From assembly GCA_016713105.1 (NCBI GenBank), contig JADJPS010000021.1, positions 62,001-126,000 of the forward strand: a stretch of DNA of 64,000 bases, given 5' to 3'. Below the pieces are notes generated by a model. It did not search any database. It worked only from the letters and a program-made list of their open reading frames with translations, and had not been told where the DNA came from. The position numbers were made by a program, and so were the translations under genes. This document shows positions 21,049 through 31,437 of the stretch, piece after piece (position 1 is the first letter of the stretch; each line of letters starts with the position of its first letter). This DNA comes from Devosia sp. (GTDB taxonomy: Bacteria; Pseudomonadota; Alphaproteobacteria; Rhizobiales; Devosiaceae).

Positions 21049-21102
21049 TCGGGAGCAGGGTGAGGGCCTGTCCTCACCCGCTCTTCAGCACCTCCCGGTG
21101 TC

Positions 21103-21174
21103 ATCCCGGCGAAAGCCGGGATCCACCTTTCCGCTTGCGCGGGCTTCACCATGGGTCCCTGTCCAGGCAGGGAC
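21103..21174 (+). repeat. REP-like double hairpin between binding-protein and ATPase genes
   Basis: ATCCCGGC-GAAA-GCCGGGAT (21103-21122) and GTCCCTG-TCCAGG-CAGGGAC (21155-21174) form two perfect hairpins. The first shares its TCATCCCGGC core with the B elements of the arrays at 50.4 and 58.2 kb. The ATG at 21151 lies in this element and is therefore an unlikely start for the next gene. Confidence 0.65.
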
Positions 21175-21189
21175 GACATCCAGTTCAGG

Positions 21190-22206
21190 TTGACCGCCGT
21201 GGCCCCCAGTTCCGCCGTATCGCTCCAGTCCGTCTCCCGGCACTTCGGGGCCGTCCGGGCCCTGGACCAGATCGACCTCGAGGTGGTGGAGGGCGAGTTC
21301 TTCGCCATGCTCGGTCCGTCGGGGTCGGGCAAGACCACCTGCCTCAGGCTCATCGCGGGGTTCGAACAGCCGACGTCGGGCCACGTCCGCATCTTCGGGG
21401 AAGCGGTGGAGGGTGTTCCGCCCTATCGGCGCAACGTCAACACGGTGTTCCAGGACTACGCGCTGTTCCCGCACCTGAACGTGCGCGAGAACGTCGAATT
21501 CTCGCTGATGCTGCGCAAGGTCGACAAGCCGACCCGGCGCCGCGAGGCGGAGGCGGCGCTGGCGATGGTCAAGCTCGCCGATTACGGCGATCGGCGACCC
21601 GGCCAGCTGTCCGGCGGGCAGCGCCAGCGCGTGGCGCTGGCCCGCGCCATCGTCAACAAGCCCAAGGTGCTGCTGCTCGACGAGCCGCTCGGCGCGCTCG
21701 ACCTCAAGCTGCGCGAGCAGATGCAGGAAGAGCTCAAGGCGCTGCAGCGCACGCTGGGCATCACCTTCGTCTTCGTGACCCATGACCAGGGCGAGGCGCT
21801 CTCGATGGCCGACCGGGTCGCGGTCTTCAACCATGGCCGGCTGGTTCAGGTCGGCACGCCCGAGGAGATCTACCGCCGGCCGAACTCCCGCTTCGTCGCC
21901 GATTTCGTCGGCTCGTCCAATGTGCTTGGCCCCGATTTCGTCAATGGCGTCACCGGCGAGCGGCGCTGGGCCTCGCTGCGGCCCGAGGCGATCCACGTCA
22001 TCCGCGCCGGGGAGGGCATCTCGCGGCTCACCGGCACGGTGGTTGCCCGCTCGTTTCTCGGTGCCACCATCCGGCTGGCCATCGACATGTCGGGTACGAT
22101 GATCCACGCGGTCCTTCCGTCGGCCGACGGGGCTCCGTCGGAAGGCGACCGGGTGACCCTGGGCTTTCCCAAGGATGCCCTGCACTATCTGGACGACGAG
22201 ACATGA
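21190..22206 (+). CDS. Spermidine/putrescine-type ABC transporter ATP-binding protein (PotA-like)
   Basis: A 338-aa ATPase. Walker A is GPSGSGKTT, the Q-loop region is TVFQDYALFPHLNV, the signature is LSGGQRQR, Walker B is VLLLDEP and the H-loop is FVTHD. A C-terminal TOBE regulatory domain (about residues 250-338) follows. The start is uncertain: TTG 21190 or GTG 21199 are favoured over ATG 21151, which falls in a REP-like hairpin. The stop overlaps the permease start by ATGA (22203-22206). Confidence 0.86.
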   Translation: MTAVAPSSAVSLQSVSRHFGAVRALDQIDLEVVEGEFFAMLGPSGSGKTTCLRLIAGFEQPTSGHVRIFGEAVEGVPPYRRNVNTVFQDYALFPHLNVRENVEFSLMLRKVDKPTRRREAEAALAMVKLADYGDRRPGQLSGGQRQRVALARAIVNKPKVLLLDEPLGALDLKLREQMQEELKALQRTLGITFVFVTHDQGEALSMADRVAVFNHGRLVQVGTPEEIYRRPNSRFVADFVGSSNVLGPDFVNGVTGERRWASLRPEAIHVIRAGEGISRLTGTVVARSFLGATIRLAIDMSGTMIHAVLPSADGAPSEGDRVTLGFPKDALHYLDDET

Positions 22207-23184
22207 GCGGCGCGGCTTCGGCAGGAGCCGGCGCCATTCTCGCCAACCGGCGGGGCTGGCTCGGTGCGCTCAGCGACGCCTTCTGGCGTCGGCCGAGACT
22301 GTGGGTCTTCCTGCTGCTGCTGCCGGCGCTGCTCTGGCTGGGTATCGTCTATATCGGCTCGCTGTTTGCCCTGCTGCTGCAGAGCTTCTATTCGATCGAC
22401 GAATTCACCGGGCTTGTTACCCGCGAGTTCACGCTCAAGACCTATGCCGAACTGCTGCGGCCGCAGAACCTCGACGTGATTCTGCGTACGGTGACCATGG
22501 CGGCTGCGGTGACGCTGGCCTCCGCGGTCGTCGCCTTCCCGATCGCCTACTTCGCCGCCCGCTATGCCCGCGGCCGCTGGAAGGCGCTGTTCTATCTCGG
22601 CATCATGCTGCCGCTGTGGTCGAGCTACCTGGTCAAGGTCTATGCGTGGAAGCTGATCCTGGCCAAGGAAGGCATCTTCAACTGGCTGCTGGGGCAGGTG
22701 CATCTCACCTGGCTGCTCGAGGCGTGGCTGGCGCTGCCGATCGTGGGCGGTAATTCGCTCTCGATCAGCATGACCGGGACGTTCATCGTCTTCGTCTATG
22801 TGTGGATGCCGTACATGATCCTGCCGATCCAGGCCTCGATCGAGCGGGTGCCGACGAACCTGCTCGACGCCGCCTCCGATCTCGGCGCCAACCCCTTGCA
22901 GACATTCTGGAAAGTCATCTTCCCGCTGACCCTGCCGGGGATCGTCGCGGGCTCGATCTTCACCTTCTCGCTGACGCTGGGCGACTACATCATACCTCAG
23001 ATCATCGGTACCTCGGCCTTCTTCATCGGCCAGGCGGTCTATTCGCACCAGGGTACGGCCGGCAACATCCCGCTCGCCGCCGCCTTCACCGTGGTGCCGA
23101 TCGTCATCATGGGCTTCTACCTGTGGGGCGCGAGGCGCATGGGGGCCTTCGATGCGGGGGGGCCCGGCCCCCGGGGGGCTCTGA
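22203..23184 (+). CDS. Spermidine/putrescine-type ABC permease 1 (PotB-like), 3' end damaged
   Basis: Six-helix permease. Family-like sequence runs from MSGAASAGAGAIL through the EAA region (TNLLDAASDLGANPLQTFWKVIFPLTLPG) to the last helix and LWGARRMGAFDAG, about 318 aa. After 23150 the frame enters runs of G and C and stays open over the next gene. That extension does not look like permease and is probably caused by indels. The end given is the nearest stop in the alternative frame (TGA 23182-23184). Confidence 0.78.
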
Positions 23185-23991
23185 CGCCCGCCGCCTCCGC
23201 TGAAGCTCGCTGCCGGGGCAGGGCTGTTCTTCCTCCTCGCGCCGATCGCGCTGATCTTCCTTTATGCCTTCTCCACCGAGGAGCGGACCTACCAGTGGCC
23301 GCCGCCGGGCCTGACGCTCAAGTGGCTCGAAGTCACCTGGAATCGCCCGGACGTCTGGCAGGCGCTGACGCTGTCGGTGCAGGTCGCGTCCATTTCGACC
23401 GCTATCGCGCTGGTGCTCGGCACGCTGTGCGCCGCCGCCATCTCCGGCACGAAGTTCTTCGGCCGCGAGGCGATCTCGCTGCTGGTCATCCTGCCGATCG
23501 CGCTGCCCGGCATCATCACCGGCATCTCGCTGCGCTCGGCCTTCAGCCTGATGGATATCCCGTTCTCGATGTGGACCATCATCCTGGGGCACGCCACCTT
23601 CTGCATCGTCGTGGTCTACAACAATGCCGTCGCCCGCTTCCGCCGTACCTCCGGTTCGATGATCGAGGCGGCGATGGACCTGGGCGCCGACAAGTTCCAG
23701 ACCTTCCGGCACGTCATCCTGCCCAACATCGGCACGGCGCTGCTGGCGGGCGGCATGCTGGCCTTCGCGCTCAGCTTCGACGAGGTCATCGTCACCACCT
23801 TCACCGCCGGCCAGCAGCAGACGCTGCCGCTGTGGATGCTCGAGGAGCTGATCCGGCCGCGCCAGCGCCCGGTCACCAATGTCGTCGCCATGGTCGTCGT
23901 GGTGGTCGTCACCATCCTCTCGCCATCCTCAGCCGCGGCGGTGCAGACCGCCGGGATGGCGACGCAGTGCGGGGGGGGGGCAAAACACTGA
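23185..23991 (+). CDS. Spermidine/putrescine-type ABC permease 2 (PotC-like), damaged at both ends
   Basis: Clear PotC-like core: LKLAAGAGLFFLLAPIALIF, LKWLEVTWNRPDVWQALTLS, and an EAA loop MIEAAMDLGADKFQTFRHVI. No start codon precedes the family sequence in this frame. Upstream residues (DARRLR) are in another frame, so an indel near 23202 is likely. At 23917-23921 another single-base loss diverts the C-terminus from the expected LAILSRGGADRRDGDAVR. Only the core is trustworthy. Confidence 0.72.
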   Translation, partial: RPPPPLKLAAGAGLFFLLAPIALIFLYAFSTEERTYQWPPPGLTLKWLEVTWNRPDVWQALTLSVQVASISTAIALVLGTLCAAAISGTKFFGREAISLLVILPIALPGIITGISLRSAFSLMDIPFSMWTIILGHATFCIVVVYNNAVARFRRTSGSMIEAAMDLGADKFQTFRHVILPNIGTALLAGGMLAFALSFDEVIVTTFTAGQQQTLPLWMLEELIRPRQRPVTNVVAMVVVVVVTILSPSSAAAVQTAGMATQCGGGAKH

Positions 23992-24007
23992 CGCCTGGGA
24001 GACACCA

Positions 24008-25429
24008 ATGAATACCGAAATGCTGATCGGCTCCCGCTTCGAGGCGGGCACCGAAACCGAGGAGCAGGTCCTCAATCCCCGGACGGGCAGGCTGATCCTG
24101 GCCATCCCCGAGGCCTCCCCGATGCAGATCGACGACGCGGTCAATGCCGCCGGGCGCGCCTTCGCGGGGTGGTCGCGGACCACGCCGGCGCAGCGCTCGA
24201 ACTACCTGCTCAGGATCGCGCAGGCGATCGAGGACGATGCCGACGGCTTCGCCGCCCTCGAGGCGCTGAACTGCGGCAAGCCGATCAATGCGGTCAGGAA
24301 CGACGAGATTCCCGCCATCGTCGATTGCTGGCGCTTCTTTGCCGGCGCCATCCGCAACATGCACGGCACTGTCGCCGGAGAATACCTGCCCGGCCACACC
24401 TCGATGATCCGGCGCGATCCGATCGGCATCGTCGCCTCCATCGCGCCGTGGAACTATCCGCTGATGATGATGGCCTGGAAGCTCGCTCCGGCCATCGCTG
24501 GCGGCAACACGGTGGTGTTCAAGCCGTCCGAGCAGACCCCGCTGACGGCGCTCAAGCTGGCGAAGATCCTCGCCGACGTCCTGCCCGAGGGCGTGGTCAA
24601 TGTCGTGCTGGGGCGCGGCGAGAGCGTCGGCAACACGCTGATCAACCATCCCAAGGTGTCGATGATCTCGATCACCGGCGATGTCGCGACCGGCAAGAAG
24701 GTGCTGCAGGCGGCCGCCCGGTCGGTCAAGCGCACCCATCTCGAGCTCGGCGGCAAGGCGCCGGTGATCGTCTTCGACGATGCCGATGTCGATGCCGTGG
24801 TCGACGGCCTCAAGGCCTTCGGTTACTACAATGCCGGGCAGGACTGCACCGCCGCCTGCCGCATCTATGCCGGGCCGAAGATCCACGACCGGCTGGTCGA
24901 TGAACTCAGTTCCGCCGTCTCGACCATCCGCTACAACCAGCAGGACGACACCCAGAACGAGATCGGGCCGCTGATCTCCAGGCGCCAGCGCGACCGCGTC
25001 GCGAGCTTTGTCGAGCGCGCCTCGGAACTGCCGCACATCCGGATCACCACCGGCGGCCACATGGCCGGGGACAAGGGCTTCTACTACGAGCCCACGGTGA
25101 TCGCGGGCGCGCTGCAGAGCGACGAGATCGTGCGTCGCGAGGTGTTCGGGCCGGTGGTTTCGGTGACCCGCTTCACCGATCCCGAGGACGCCATCGCCTG
25201 GGCCAATGACAGCGACTACGGGCTCGCCTCGTCGGTCTGGACCAAGGACATCGACAGGGCGATGCAGACGGCGGCGCGGCTCCAATATGGCTGCACCTGG
25301 ATCAACACCCACTTCATGCTGACCAACGAGATGCCGCATGGCGGCCTCAAGCAGTCCGGCTACGGCAAGGACATGAGCGTGTATGCGCTCGAGGACTACA
25401 CCGCCCCCCGCCACGCTCCATCAACCCAC
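24008..25429 (+). CDS. Gamma-aminobutyraldehyde/betaine-type aldehyde dehydrogenase, stop lost
   Basis: NAD(P)-dependent aldehyde dehydrogenase, about 474 aa. Motifs: SIAPWNYPLMMMAWKLAPAI, the catalytic Glu in THLELGGKAP, and the catalytic Cys in YYNAGQDCTAACRIY, which is typical of the PatD/GabD-like gamma-aminobutyraldehyde group. The C-terminal signature SGYGKDMSVYALEDYT ends normally. The stop is then missing, and the frame runs through a GC-rich run (25430-25510) into the next gene up to 26023. With the polyamine transporter upstream it probably oxidises 4-aminobutanal from putrescine (inference). Confidence 0.82.
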
Positions 25430-25575
25430 GGCGGCCGCCGCCGCCAGGTCCCGGGGCCGGGCCGCCGTCGGGGGGGGGCCGCCCCCTCTCACCCGCCCCC
25501 TCCCCCCCATAACCGGGGTGGTTACTCCCGCCCGCACCTGGGGGTTGGACGGCGCAGGGCAGGGACCGGCACAAC

Positions 25576-28500
25576 ATGGCTCTCAATATCGAGCAGAGAA
25601 TCGATCGCATCGAAGTCCGGCTGGAGGAACTGGGCTACTGGCGCGAGCGCGAAACCGTGGAGATCGGCGGCTGGACCATCAACGGGGTGCCGATCGCCGT
25701 CGGTGCGCCCTGGCCGGGACGCGATGGCGTGCAGGGCTTCGCCGCCCTCGCCGGGGTGCCCGGCCACTGGCCGCTCGGGGAAACCCGCCTGCTGCTCGAC
25801 CTGGGCGGCGAGGCGCTGGTTTCGCTGCGCTATGCCGATGAGGTGGTCAGCCTCGGCAACGATCCCTATCACAAGGAATTCCAGGTCCGTGCCCACAGCT
25901 TCGGCATCGAGGCCGAGGCGGTGGCGCGGCTGCCCTTCGGCGAGCCGGTCCGCAGTCCGCACCTCAATGTCGCCCGCCTCGCCTGGATCGATCCGGCGAT
26001 TTCCAGCCTGCAGCTGCGGCTGAGGCTCATCGTCGAGACCGCGCAGATCCTCGAGGGGCACGATGTGGTGCCGCACCTCGTCGCGGCCGCCGAGGAGGCG
26101 TTCTACATGCTCGACTGGCCATCGGGCACGCAGGACTACATTGCCCGCTTCGCGCCGGAGGAGGGGCAGCAGCGCATCTGGCAGCTGCCGCCGCTCAAGG
26201 ACAGGCCCGCCGGCCTCACCGAGGATCAGCGCACCAGCGTCATGAGGGCGGACATGTTTCTCATCGATCGGCTGCGCGCGCTGCAGAAGCGGTTCCCGCC
26301 GCAGGGGGAGATCGTCCTCACCGGCCATGCCCATATCGACCTCGCCTGGCTCTGGCCCTATGCCGAGACCCGCCGCAAGATGCGCCGCACCTTCTCGACC
26401 GCCGTGTCGCTGATGGAGGGCAGCAACGAGTACCTGGCGCGCTCCGGCTTCCGCTTCAACCAGTCGACCGCCCAGTACTACGCGCAGATCGAGGAGGACG
26501 ATCCGGCCCTGTTCGAGCGGATCCGGGCCAAGGTCAAGGCGGGCGGCTGGGAGACGGTCGGCGGCATGTGGGTCGAGCCGGACACCAACATGCCGACCGG
26601 CGAGAGCCTCACCCGGCAGATCCTCTACGGGCAGCGCTATTTCGAGCAGAAGTTCGGCGTGCGGCACCGCGTCTGCTGGCTCCCAGACTGCTTCGGCTTC
26701 TCGGGCGGCCTGCCGCAGCTGCTGCGCCAGGGCGGCATCGATTCCTTCTTCACCATCAAGGTGAACTGGAACGAGACCAACACCATCCCCGGCGACCTGT
26801 TCTGGTGGGAAGGGATCGACGGCAGCCGCGTGCTGGCCCACACGTTCGAGAACCCCTGGCACGGCTACAATGGGGCGGTGAACCCGCTCTGCATCGCCAG
26901 CACCTGGAAGAACTTCAAGCAGAAGACCGTGCATCCGGCCTCCCTCCTCGCGGTCGGATATGGCGATGGCGGCGGTGGCGTCACCCCGGAATATGTCGAG
27001 CGCGAGATGCAGCTCAGGGATTTCCCGGCGCTGCCGGCGGCCCGCTGGGGCCGGGTCGAGGACTTCTTCGCCGGAGCGCACGACACGGCGCGCAAGGCGC
27101 AGCTGCCGGTCTGGCAGGGCGACATCTACCTCGAGCTGCATCGGGCGACGCTCACCAGCCAGAGTGCGGTCAAGCGCGCCCATCGGCAGGCGGAGCGGGC
27201 GCTGATCACCGCCGAGACGCTGGGTGCGCTCGCCGCGCTGCTCGGCGCCGAGCAGCCCGAGAGCCTCGAGCACATCTGGCGCGTGGTGCTGAAGAACGAG
27301 TTCCACGACATCCTGCCCGGCTCCTCGATCGCCGAGGTGTACGACGATGCCGAGCGGGAGCTCAACGACGCCTGCGGCCGGGCGCTGGCGCGCCAGCAGA
27401 TGGCGCTCTCGACCATTGTCGGCAAGCTGCCGGACGGCGACATCGACGATGCGGTCGTCGTCGTCAATCCCTCGCTCAGCCGGCGCCCGGTGCGGGTCAC
27501 CACCACCGACGGGGCGCACTTCGCATCGACCGACATCATGCCGCCGCTCGGCATAAGGGTGTTCTCGCGCATCTCGCTCGACCCGCAACCGGGGCTCTCG
27601 GTCAGCGAGGCCCACATCGAGAATGCCCACATCCGCGCCATGATCGGGCTCGACGGCACGATCTCGAGCCTAGTCCACAAGGCGACCGGCCGCGAGGCGC
27701 TGGCCGGGCGCGGCAACCAGCTCTGGGTCTATCCGGTCGACAAGCCGCGCAACTGGGACGCCTGGGACATCGAGGACGACTATGCCAGGAAGGGCATCGA
27801 GCTCAATCGGCCGGAGAGCATCAAGGTCATCGAGAGCGGGCCGGCCCGCGCCGCCATCCGCGTCGTCCGTCGTTTCCGCGCCTCGACCGTCACCCAGACC
27901 TACGCGCTCGAAGCCAATGGCAGCCGGCTCGACATCGTCACCGAGATCGACTGGCACGACCGGCATTGCCTGCTGCGCACCGTCACGCCGGTGTCGGTGC
28001 GCACCACGCACGCCACGTTCGAGCATGCCAATGGCGTCGTCCGCCGTACCACCCACGACAACACCAGCTGGGACCAGGCGCAGTTCGAGGTGCCGGGTCA
28101 CCGCTTCGTCGACATGAGCGAGCCGGGCTTCGGGGTGGCGCTGCTCAACGACGCCAAGTACGGCCACAGCGCCAAGGGCAACGTCCTCGGCCTCAGCCTC
28201 GTGCGCTCGCCGGTCTATCCCGATCCCCTCGCCGACGAGGGCGGCCAGCGTTTCACCTACGCGCTCTATCCGCATGCCGGCGACTGGTACGAGGGCCGGG
28301 TGCGCGAGGAGGCGGAAGACCTCAACCAGCCGCTGCTGGCCGCCACCGCCAGTGGTGTCGCGCATCTGACGCTCGAGCCGGTCGGCACGGACGGCATCCC
28401 GGCGGCGCTGTCCGGCTTCAAGCCGGCCGAGGACGGCAACGGCCTGATCTTCCGCGTCTACGAACCCGCTGGCCGGCGCGGCGATTTCGCCCTCAAGGTC

Positions 28501-28618
28501 CCCGACGGCTGGAAGGCCGGCGGCAGCCTCTCCATCCTTGAAGAGCCGATGGACCGCGGCGAAGGCGCGGAGTTGCGGCCGTTCGAAGTGCGGACCTGGC
28601 GGATTTCGCGGGGGGTAG
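25576..28618 (+). CDS. GH38 alpha-mannosidase, stop displaced by an indel
   Basis: About 1013-aa glycoside hydrolase family 38 enzyme releasing alpha-linked mannose. Zinc and substrate motifs: TGHAHIDLAWLWPYAETRRK, the catalytic-Asp region VCWLPDCFGFSGGLPQLLR, and FHDILPGSSIAEVYDDAE. The mannosidase middle domain and C-terminal beta domains follow. The natural end is FEVRTWRISRG, where a G6 run (28610-28615) with one extra base pushes the TAG at 28616-28618 out of frame. Without repair the frame reads on through a repeat to 28878, antisense to the sulfurtransferase. There is no signal peptide, so it is probably cytoplasmic. Confidence 0.87.
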
Positions 28619-28632
28619 GGGCGCTGGCGAAA

Positions 28633-28742
28633 CCCCCTCCCGGCCTCCCCACAAGGGGAGGTGAAGTGTGGAGGCTGCGGCGCGATGGTGCCCGACACAC
28701 CGGCGAACACTTCCCCCCTTGTGGGGGAGGACGGGAGGGGGG
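28633..28742 (+). repeat. GC-rich palindromic intergenic element, copy 1 of an inverted pair
   Basis: About 110 bp, bounded by CCCCCTCCCGGCCTCCCC and the inverse GGGAGGACGGGAGGGG, with the inner string GCGCGATGGTGCCCGACA. It is the near reverse complement of 29632-29744. The two copies flank the sulfurtransferase gene. Confidence 0.8.
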
Positions 28743-28759
28743 TGTCTCAGCGACGTCCG

Positions 28760-29599
28760 TTACCCGGTCACCACCTCGACATCGTCCCGCCCGCCCCATT
28801 CGGCCCATGAGCCGTCATAGAGGATCACGTCCCTGGCGCCCGCCTGTTCGAGCGCGAGCTTCAGCGTCGCCGCCGTGACGCCGGAGCCGCAGGTGGTGAC
28901 GATCGGCTTGTCGAGGTCGATCCCGGCCGCGGCGAACTGGGCCCGCAGCACCTCCGGCGCCTTCAGCCGGCCGTTCTCGACCAGCGTGTCGGCCGGGGCG
29001 CTGATGGCCCCCGGCATGTGCCCCGACTTGAGCCCCGGCCGCGGTTCGGCCACCTCTCCGCGAAAACGCGCCCCCGGCCGCGCATCGGCGATCTGCCGGC
29101 CGCCAAGGCATTCGACGAAATCGCGCATGCGCGCGAGATCGGCAACGCGCGCGGTATCGAAATGCGGCGTGAACGTCCGCGGCGCGCGGCGCGTCTCGCC
29201 GGGCTCCAGCGGCCGGCCTTCGGCGCGCCATTTCGGCAGCCCGCCCTCGAGGATCACCACGTCCGGCGCCCCCATCACCGCAAAGGTCCAGCGCACGCGC
29301 GGCGCCGAAAACAGTCCCACGCCGTCATAGACGACGATCCTCATCCCGTCCCCGATCCCCAGCCGCCCCACGAGCTCGCCGAACGGGCCGGACTGCATCA
29401 GCATGTGCGGCAGGGCGCTGCTCTTGTCGGCATAGCCGTCGAGGTCGAACCAGATCGCACCGGGAATGTGGCCGGCGAGGTACTCGGCGTGCGCGTCGCG
29501 CTGCGCCGCCGGCAGGTACCAGCTGCCGTCGACGACCGCCAGGTCGGGGTCGGCGAGATGGTCGGCAAGCCAGTCAGTGGAAACGAACGGATCGGTCAT
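28760..29599 (-). CDS. sseA: 3-mercaptopyruvate sulfurtransferase
   Basis: A 279-aa protein with two rhodanese domains. The catalytic loop CGSGVTA lies in the C-terminal one (TTCGSGVTAATLKLALEQ), the hexapeptide typical of mercaptopyruvate rather than thiosulfate sulfurtransferases. The N-terminal domain starts MTDPFVSTDWLADHLADPDL and has VVDGSWYLP. ATG 29599 is chosen because the longer open frame runs into the flanking repeat. It is a cytoplasmic single gene with an inverted repeat element on each side. Confidence 0.92.
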   Translation of the reverse strand: MTDPFVSTDWLADHLADPDLAVVDGSWYLPAAQRDAHAEYLAGHIPGAIWFDLDGYADKSSALPHMLMQSGPFGELVGRLGIGDGMRIVVYDGVGLFSAPRVRWTFAVMGAPDVVILEGGLPKWRAEGRPLEPGETRRAPRTFTPHFDTARVADLARMRDFVECLGGRQIADARPGARFRGEVAEPRPGLKSGHMPGAISAPADTLVENGRLKAPEVLRAQFAAAGIDLDKPIVTTCGSGVTAATLKLALEQAGARDVILYDGSWAEWGGRDDVEVVTG

Positions 29600-29631
29600 C
29601 GGAGCCCTCGATATTGCGGCGCCAACTGCTA

Positions 29632-29744
29632 CCCCCCTCCCGGCCTCCCCCACAAGGGGGGAGGTGCTCGCCGGTGTGTCGGGCACCATCGCGCCACAGC
29701 CTCGGCTCTTCACCTCCCCCCTCGCGGGGGAGGCCGGGAGGGGG
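29632..29744 (-). repeat. GC-rich palindromic intergenic element, copy 2 of an inverted pair
   Basis: Reads as the reverse complement of the element at 28633-28742, including TGTCGGGCACCATCGCGC in the centre and GGGGAGGCCGGGAGG at one end. It lies between the sseA start and the sulfatase stop. Confidence 0.8.
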
Positions 29745-29764
29745 CCGCCGCTTGCGGTCCAGTC

Positions 29765-31279
29765 TCAGCCCCTCCTGCTCACCACCCCATCCGCCGTCAG
29801 TTCCGTCAGCGCCAGCGTCTGGTCCAGATGCTCGGCGCGCCAGCCCAGCAGCCGCTCCGCCATCTCGATCCGCACCGCGGCACAAGCCGGGTCGCCCGCG
29901 AGATTGCGCAGATTGCCGGGGTCCGTCGCGAGGTCGAAGAGCAGCGGGGGCAGGGCAGCGAAGTGAACATATTTCCACCGCGCGGTGCGGATCACCGCCA
30001 GGTTCAGCTGCGTTGAGCGCAGCCCGAACCAGCGCTCCGTCGATTGTCCCGCAACGTCGCGGAAATCGAACTCCCAGTGCACCGCGTCGCGCCAGTCGGT
30101 CGGGGGCGCCCCTAGCAGGAAGCCTTCGAGCGAGCGCCCGTCGGGATGATGCGCCGAGGCCACATCCATCGCCTCGAGCAGCGTCGGGAAGATGTCGATG
30201 GCTTCGGTGAAGGCCTCGACCCGCGCACCCCGCGCGCCCTGTCGCGGGTCGCGGATGATCAGCGGGATGTGCTGGCTGCCGTCGAAATAGCCGCCCTTGC
30301 CGAAGCTGAAATGGTCGCCCAGCATTTCGGCATGGTCGGAGGTGAAGACGACCAGCGTCTCGTCCCACGCGCCGCGCGCCTTGACGGCGTCGAACAGCCG
30401 GCCCAGCTGGGCGTCGACCTCGGCGATCATGCCGAGATAGGTCGCCTTGATCTGGCGGAACTCGGCCTCGGTGAAGTCGCGCACCAGGCCCTCGGCGCCG
30501 GCAATGAAGTGGTCCTTGCCGGTGAAGCGCAGGGCGAAATCGAGCAGCGGATGTCCTGCGGCCTCTGCCTCGGGCGAGGCGGCCCGGACGAAGCCGCCCA
30601 CCTCGTCCGGCGAGACCAGGGTGTTGTACGGCGCCGGCACGATGAAGGGCGGGTGCGGCCGCAGGTAGGACACGTGCGCGAACCACGGCCGGTCGCCGTC
30701 CTGCTCGCCGAGCCAGCGGATGAACTCGCCGGTGAGGAACGCCGTCTGCGTCTGGTCGGCTGAATAGGCTGGCGGTGCCGCGCTGACCGTGCCGGGCGGC
30801 ACGCCGACCGGCAGGTGGGCCCGCGCATGGTCATGCAGTTCCAGCCCCTGGCTGCGCAGCCAGCTGAGCCAGGGCTTTTCGTGCTCGGGCAGCTTCACGC
30901 GCGCCGTGAATCCGGGCAGCACGCCCTCATAGGTGAGATTGTCGGGGTCGTCCGGGGCCTTGCCGGTGGGGTCGGGCGACACGTCGGTGTAGCCGAACAG
31001 CGTCGGATCGTACCCCGCTCGCCGGGCGGCCCTGGCAATGTTGTCGAAGCGGTCGGCGAGCGGGCTGCCGTTGCGGCAGACCCGGTTGTTCATCTGGTAG
31101 AGCCCGGTATAGAGCCCGGCCCGCGCCGGCGAGCAGGGGGCCGCCTGCGCGTAGTGGTTGAGGAACGCTACCCCGTCGGCGGCGAGCGCATCAAGGTGAG
31201 GGGTCTTCACCAGCCGATGCCCGGAATAGCCGGTGCAGTCGCCGCGCCACTGGTCGGCGGTGATGAGCAGGATATTCAT
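29765..31279 (-). CDS. Sulfatase / phosphonate monoester hydrolase-family enzyme
   Basis: A 504-aa alkaline-phosphatase-superfamily hydrolase. The N-terminal metal site is LLITADQWRGD. The formylglycine motif C-x-P-x-R is CSPARAGLYTG (about residues 48-58), and the second metal site is FTSDHAEMLGDHFSFGKGG. Absence of a signal peptide and the QMNNRVCRNGSPL stretch after the motif resemble cytoplasmic phosphonate/phosphate monoester hydrolases rather than exported sulfatases. It is downstream of and on the same strand as the transporter at 31438-35330. Maturation needs a formylglycine-generating enzyme, not seen in this window. Confidence 0.85.
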   Translation of the reverse strand: MNILLITADQWRGDCTGYSGHRLVKTPHLDALAADGVAFLNHYAQAAPCSPARAGLYTGLYQMNNRVCRNGSPLADRFDNIARAARRAGYDPTLFGYTDVSPDPTGKAPDDPDNLTYEGVLPGFTARVKLPEHEKPWLSWLRSQGLELHDHARAHLPVGVPPGTVSAAPPAYSADQTQTAFLTGEFIRWLGEQDGDRPWFAHVSYLRPHPPFIVPAPYNTLVSPDEVGGFVRAASPEAEAAGHPLLDFALRFTGKDHFIAGAEGLVRDFTEAEFRQIKATYLGMIAEVDAQLGRLFDAVKARGAWDETLVVFTSDHAEMLGDHFSFGKGGYFDGSQHIPLIIRDPRQGARGARVEAFTEAIDIFPTLLEAMDVASAHHPDGRSLEGFLLGAPPTDWRDAVHWEFDFRDVAGQSTERWFGLRSTQLNLAVIRTARWKYVHFAALPPLLFDLATDPGNLRNLAGDPACAAVRIEMAERLLGWRAEHLDQTLALTELTADGVVSRRG

Positions 31280-31308
31280 GGCGGAGCCTCAGCCGGCGTG
31301 CTGATCGG

Positions 31309-31431
31309 GAATGGCGAATGGCGAATGGTGAATGGTGAATGGTGAATGGTAGGGAGGTCTCAGGGGCGCTCTGGCACCGATTTCGGTGGTCTGGCACCAC
31401 CTCACCATTCACCATTCACCATTCACCATTC
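31309..31431. repeat. Inverted heptanucleotide tandem repeats forming a long hairpin
   Basis: Six copies of GAATGG(C/T) at 31309-31350 face four copies of ACCATTC at 31404-31431. The last four GAATGGT units are perfectly complementary to the ACCATTC units, giving a 28-bp stem with a 53-nt loop. The loop holds a smaller hairpin (GGTGGT-CTGGC-ACCACC). It lies between the transporter ATPase stop (31438) and the sulfatase start (31279), so it could terminate or process that transcript. Confidence 0.85.
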
Positions 31432-31437
31432 ACCCCT

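Noticed and set aside
22203..24011. Apparent 602-aa permease fusion
   Set aside because: Only the first 318 residues look like permease. The rest is an out-of-frame reading of the next permease caused by indels in G/C runs.
23879..26023. Apparent fusion of aldehyde dehydrogenase to further sequence
   Set aside because: Dehydrogenase similarity ends near 25429. The extension reads through a GC-rich gap and the wrong frame of the mannosidase.
25522..27630. Long minus-strand open frame inside the mannosidase gene
   Set aside because: Antisense shadow of GH38. No recognisable motif and no ribosome site.
31309..31350. CRISPR or origin-type iterons
   Set aside because: Contiguous 7-bp repeats without spacers, no replication gene nearby, and a matching inverted block indicate a hairpin instead.
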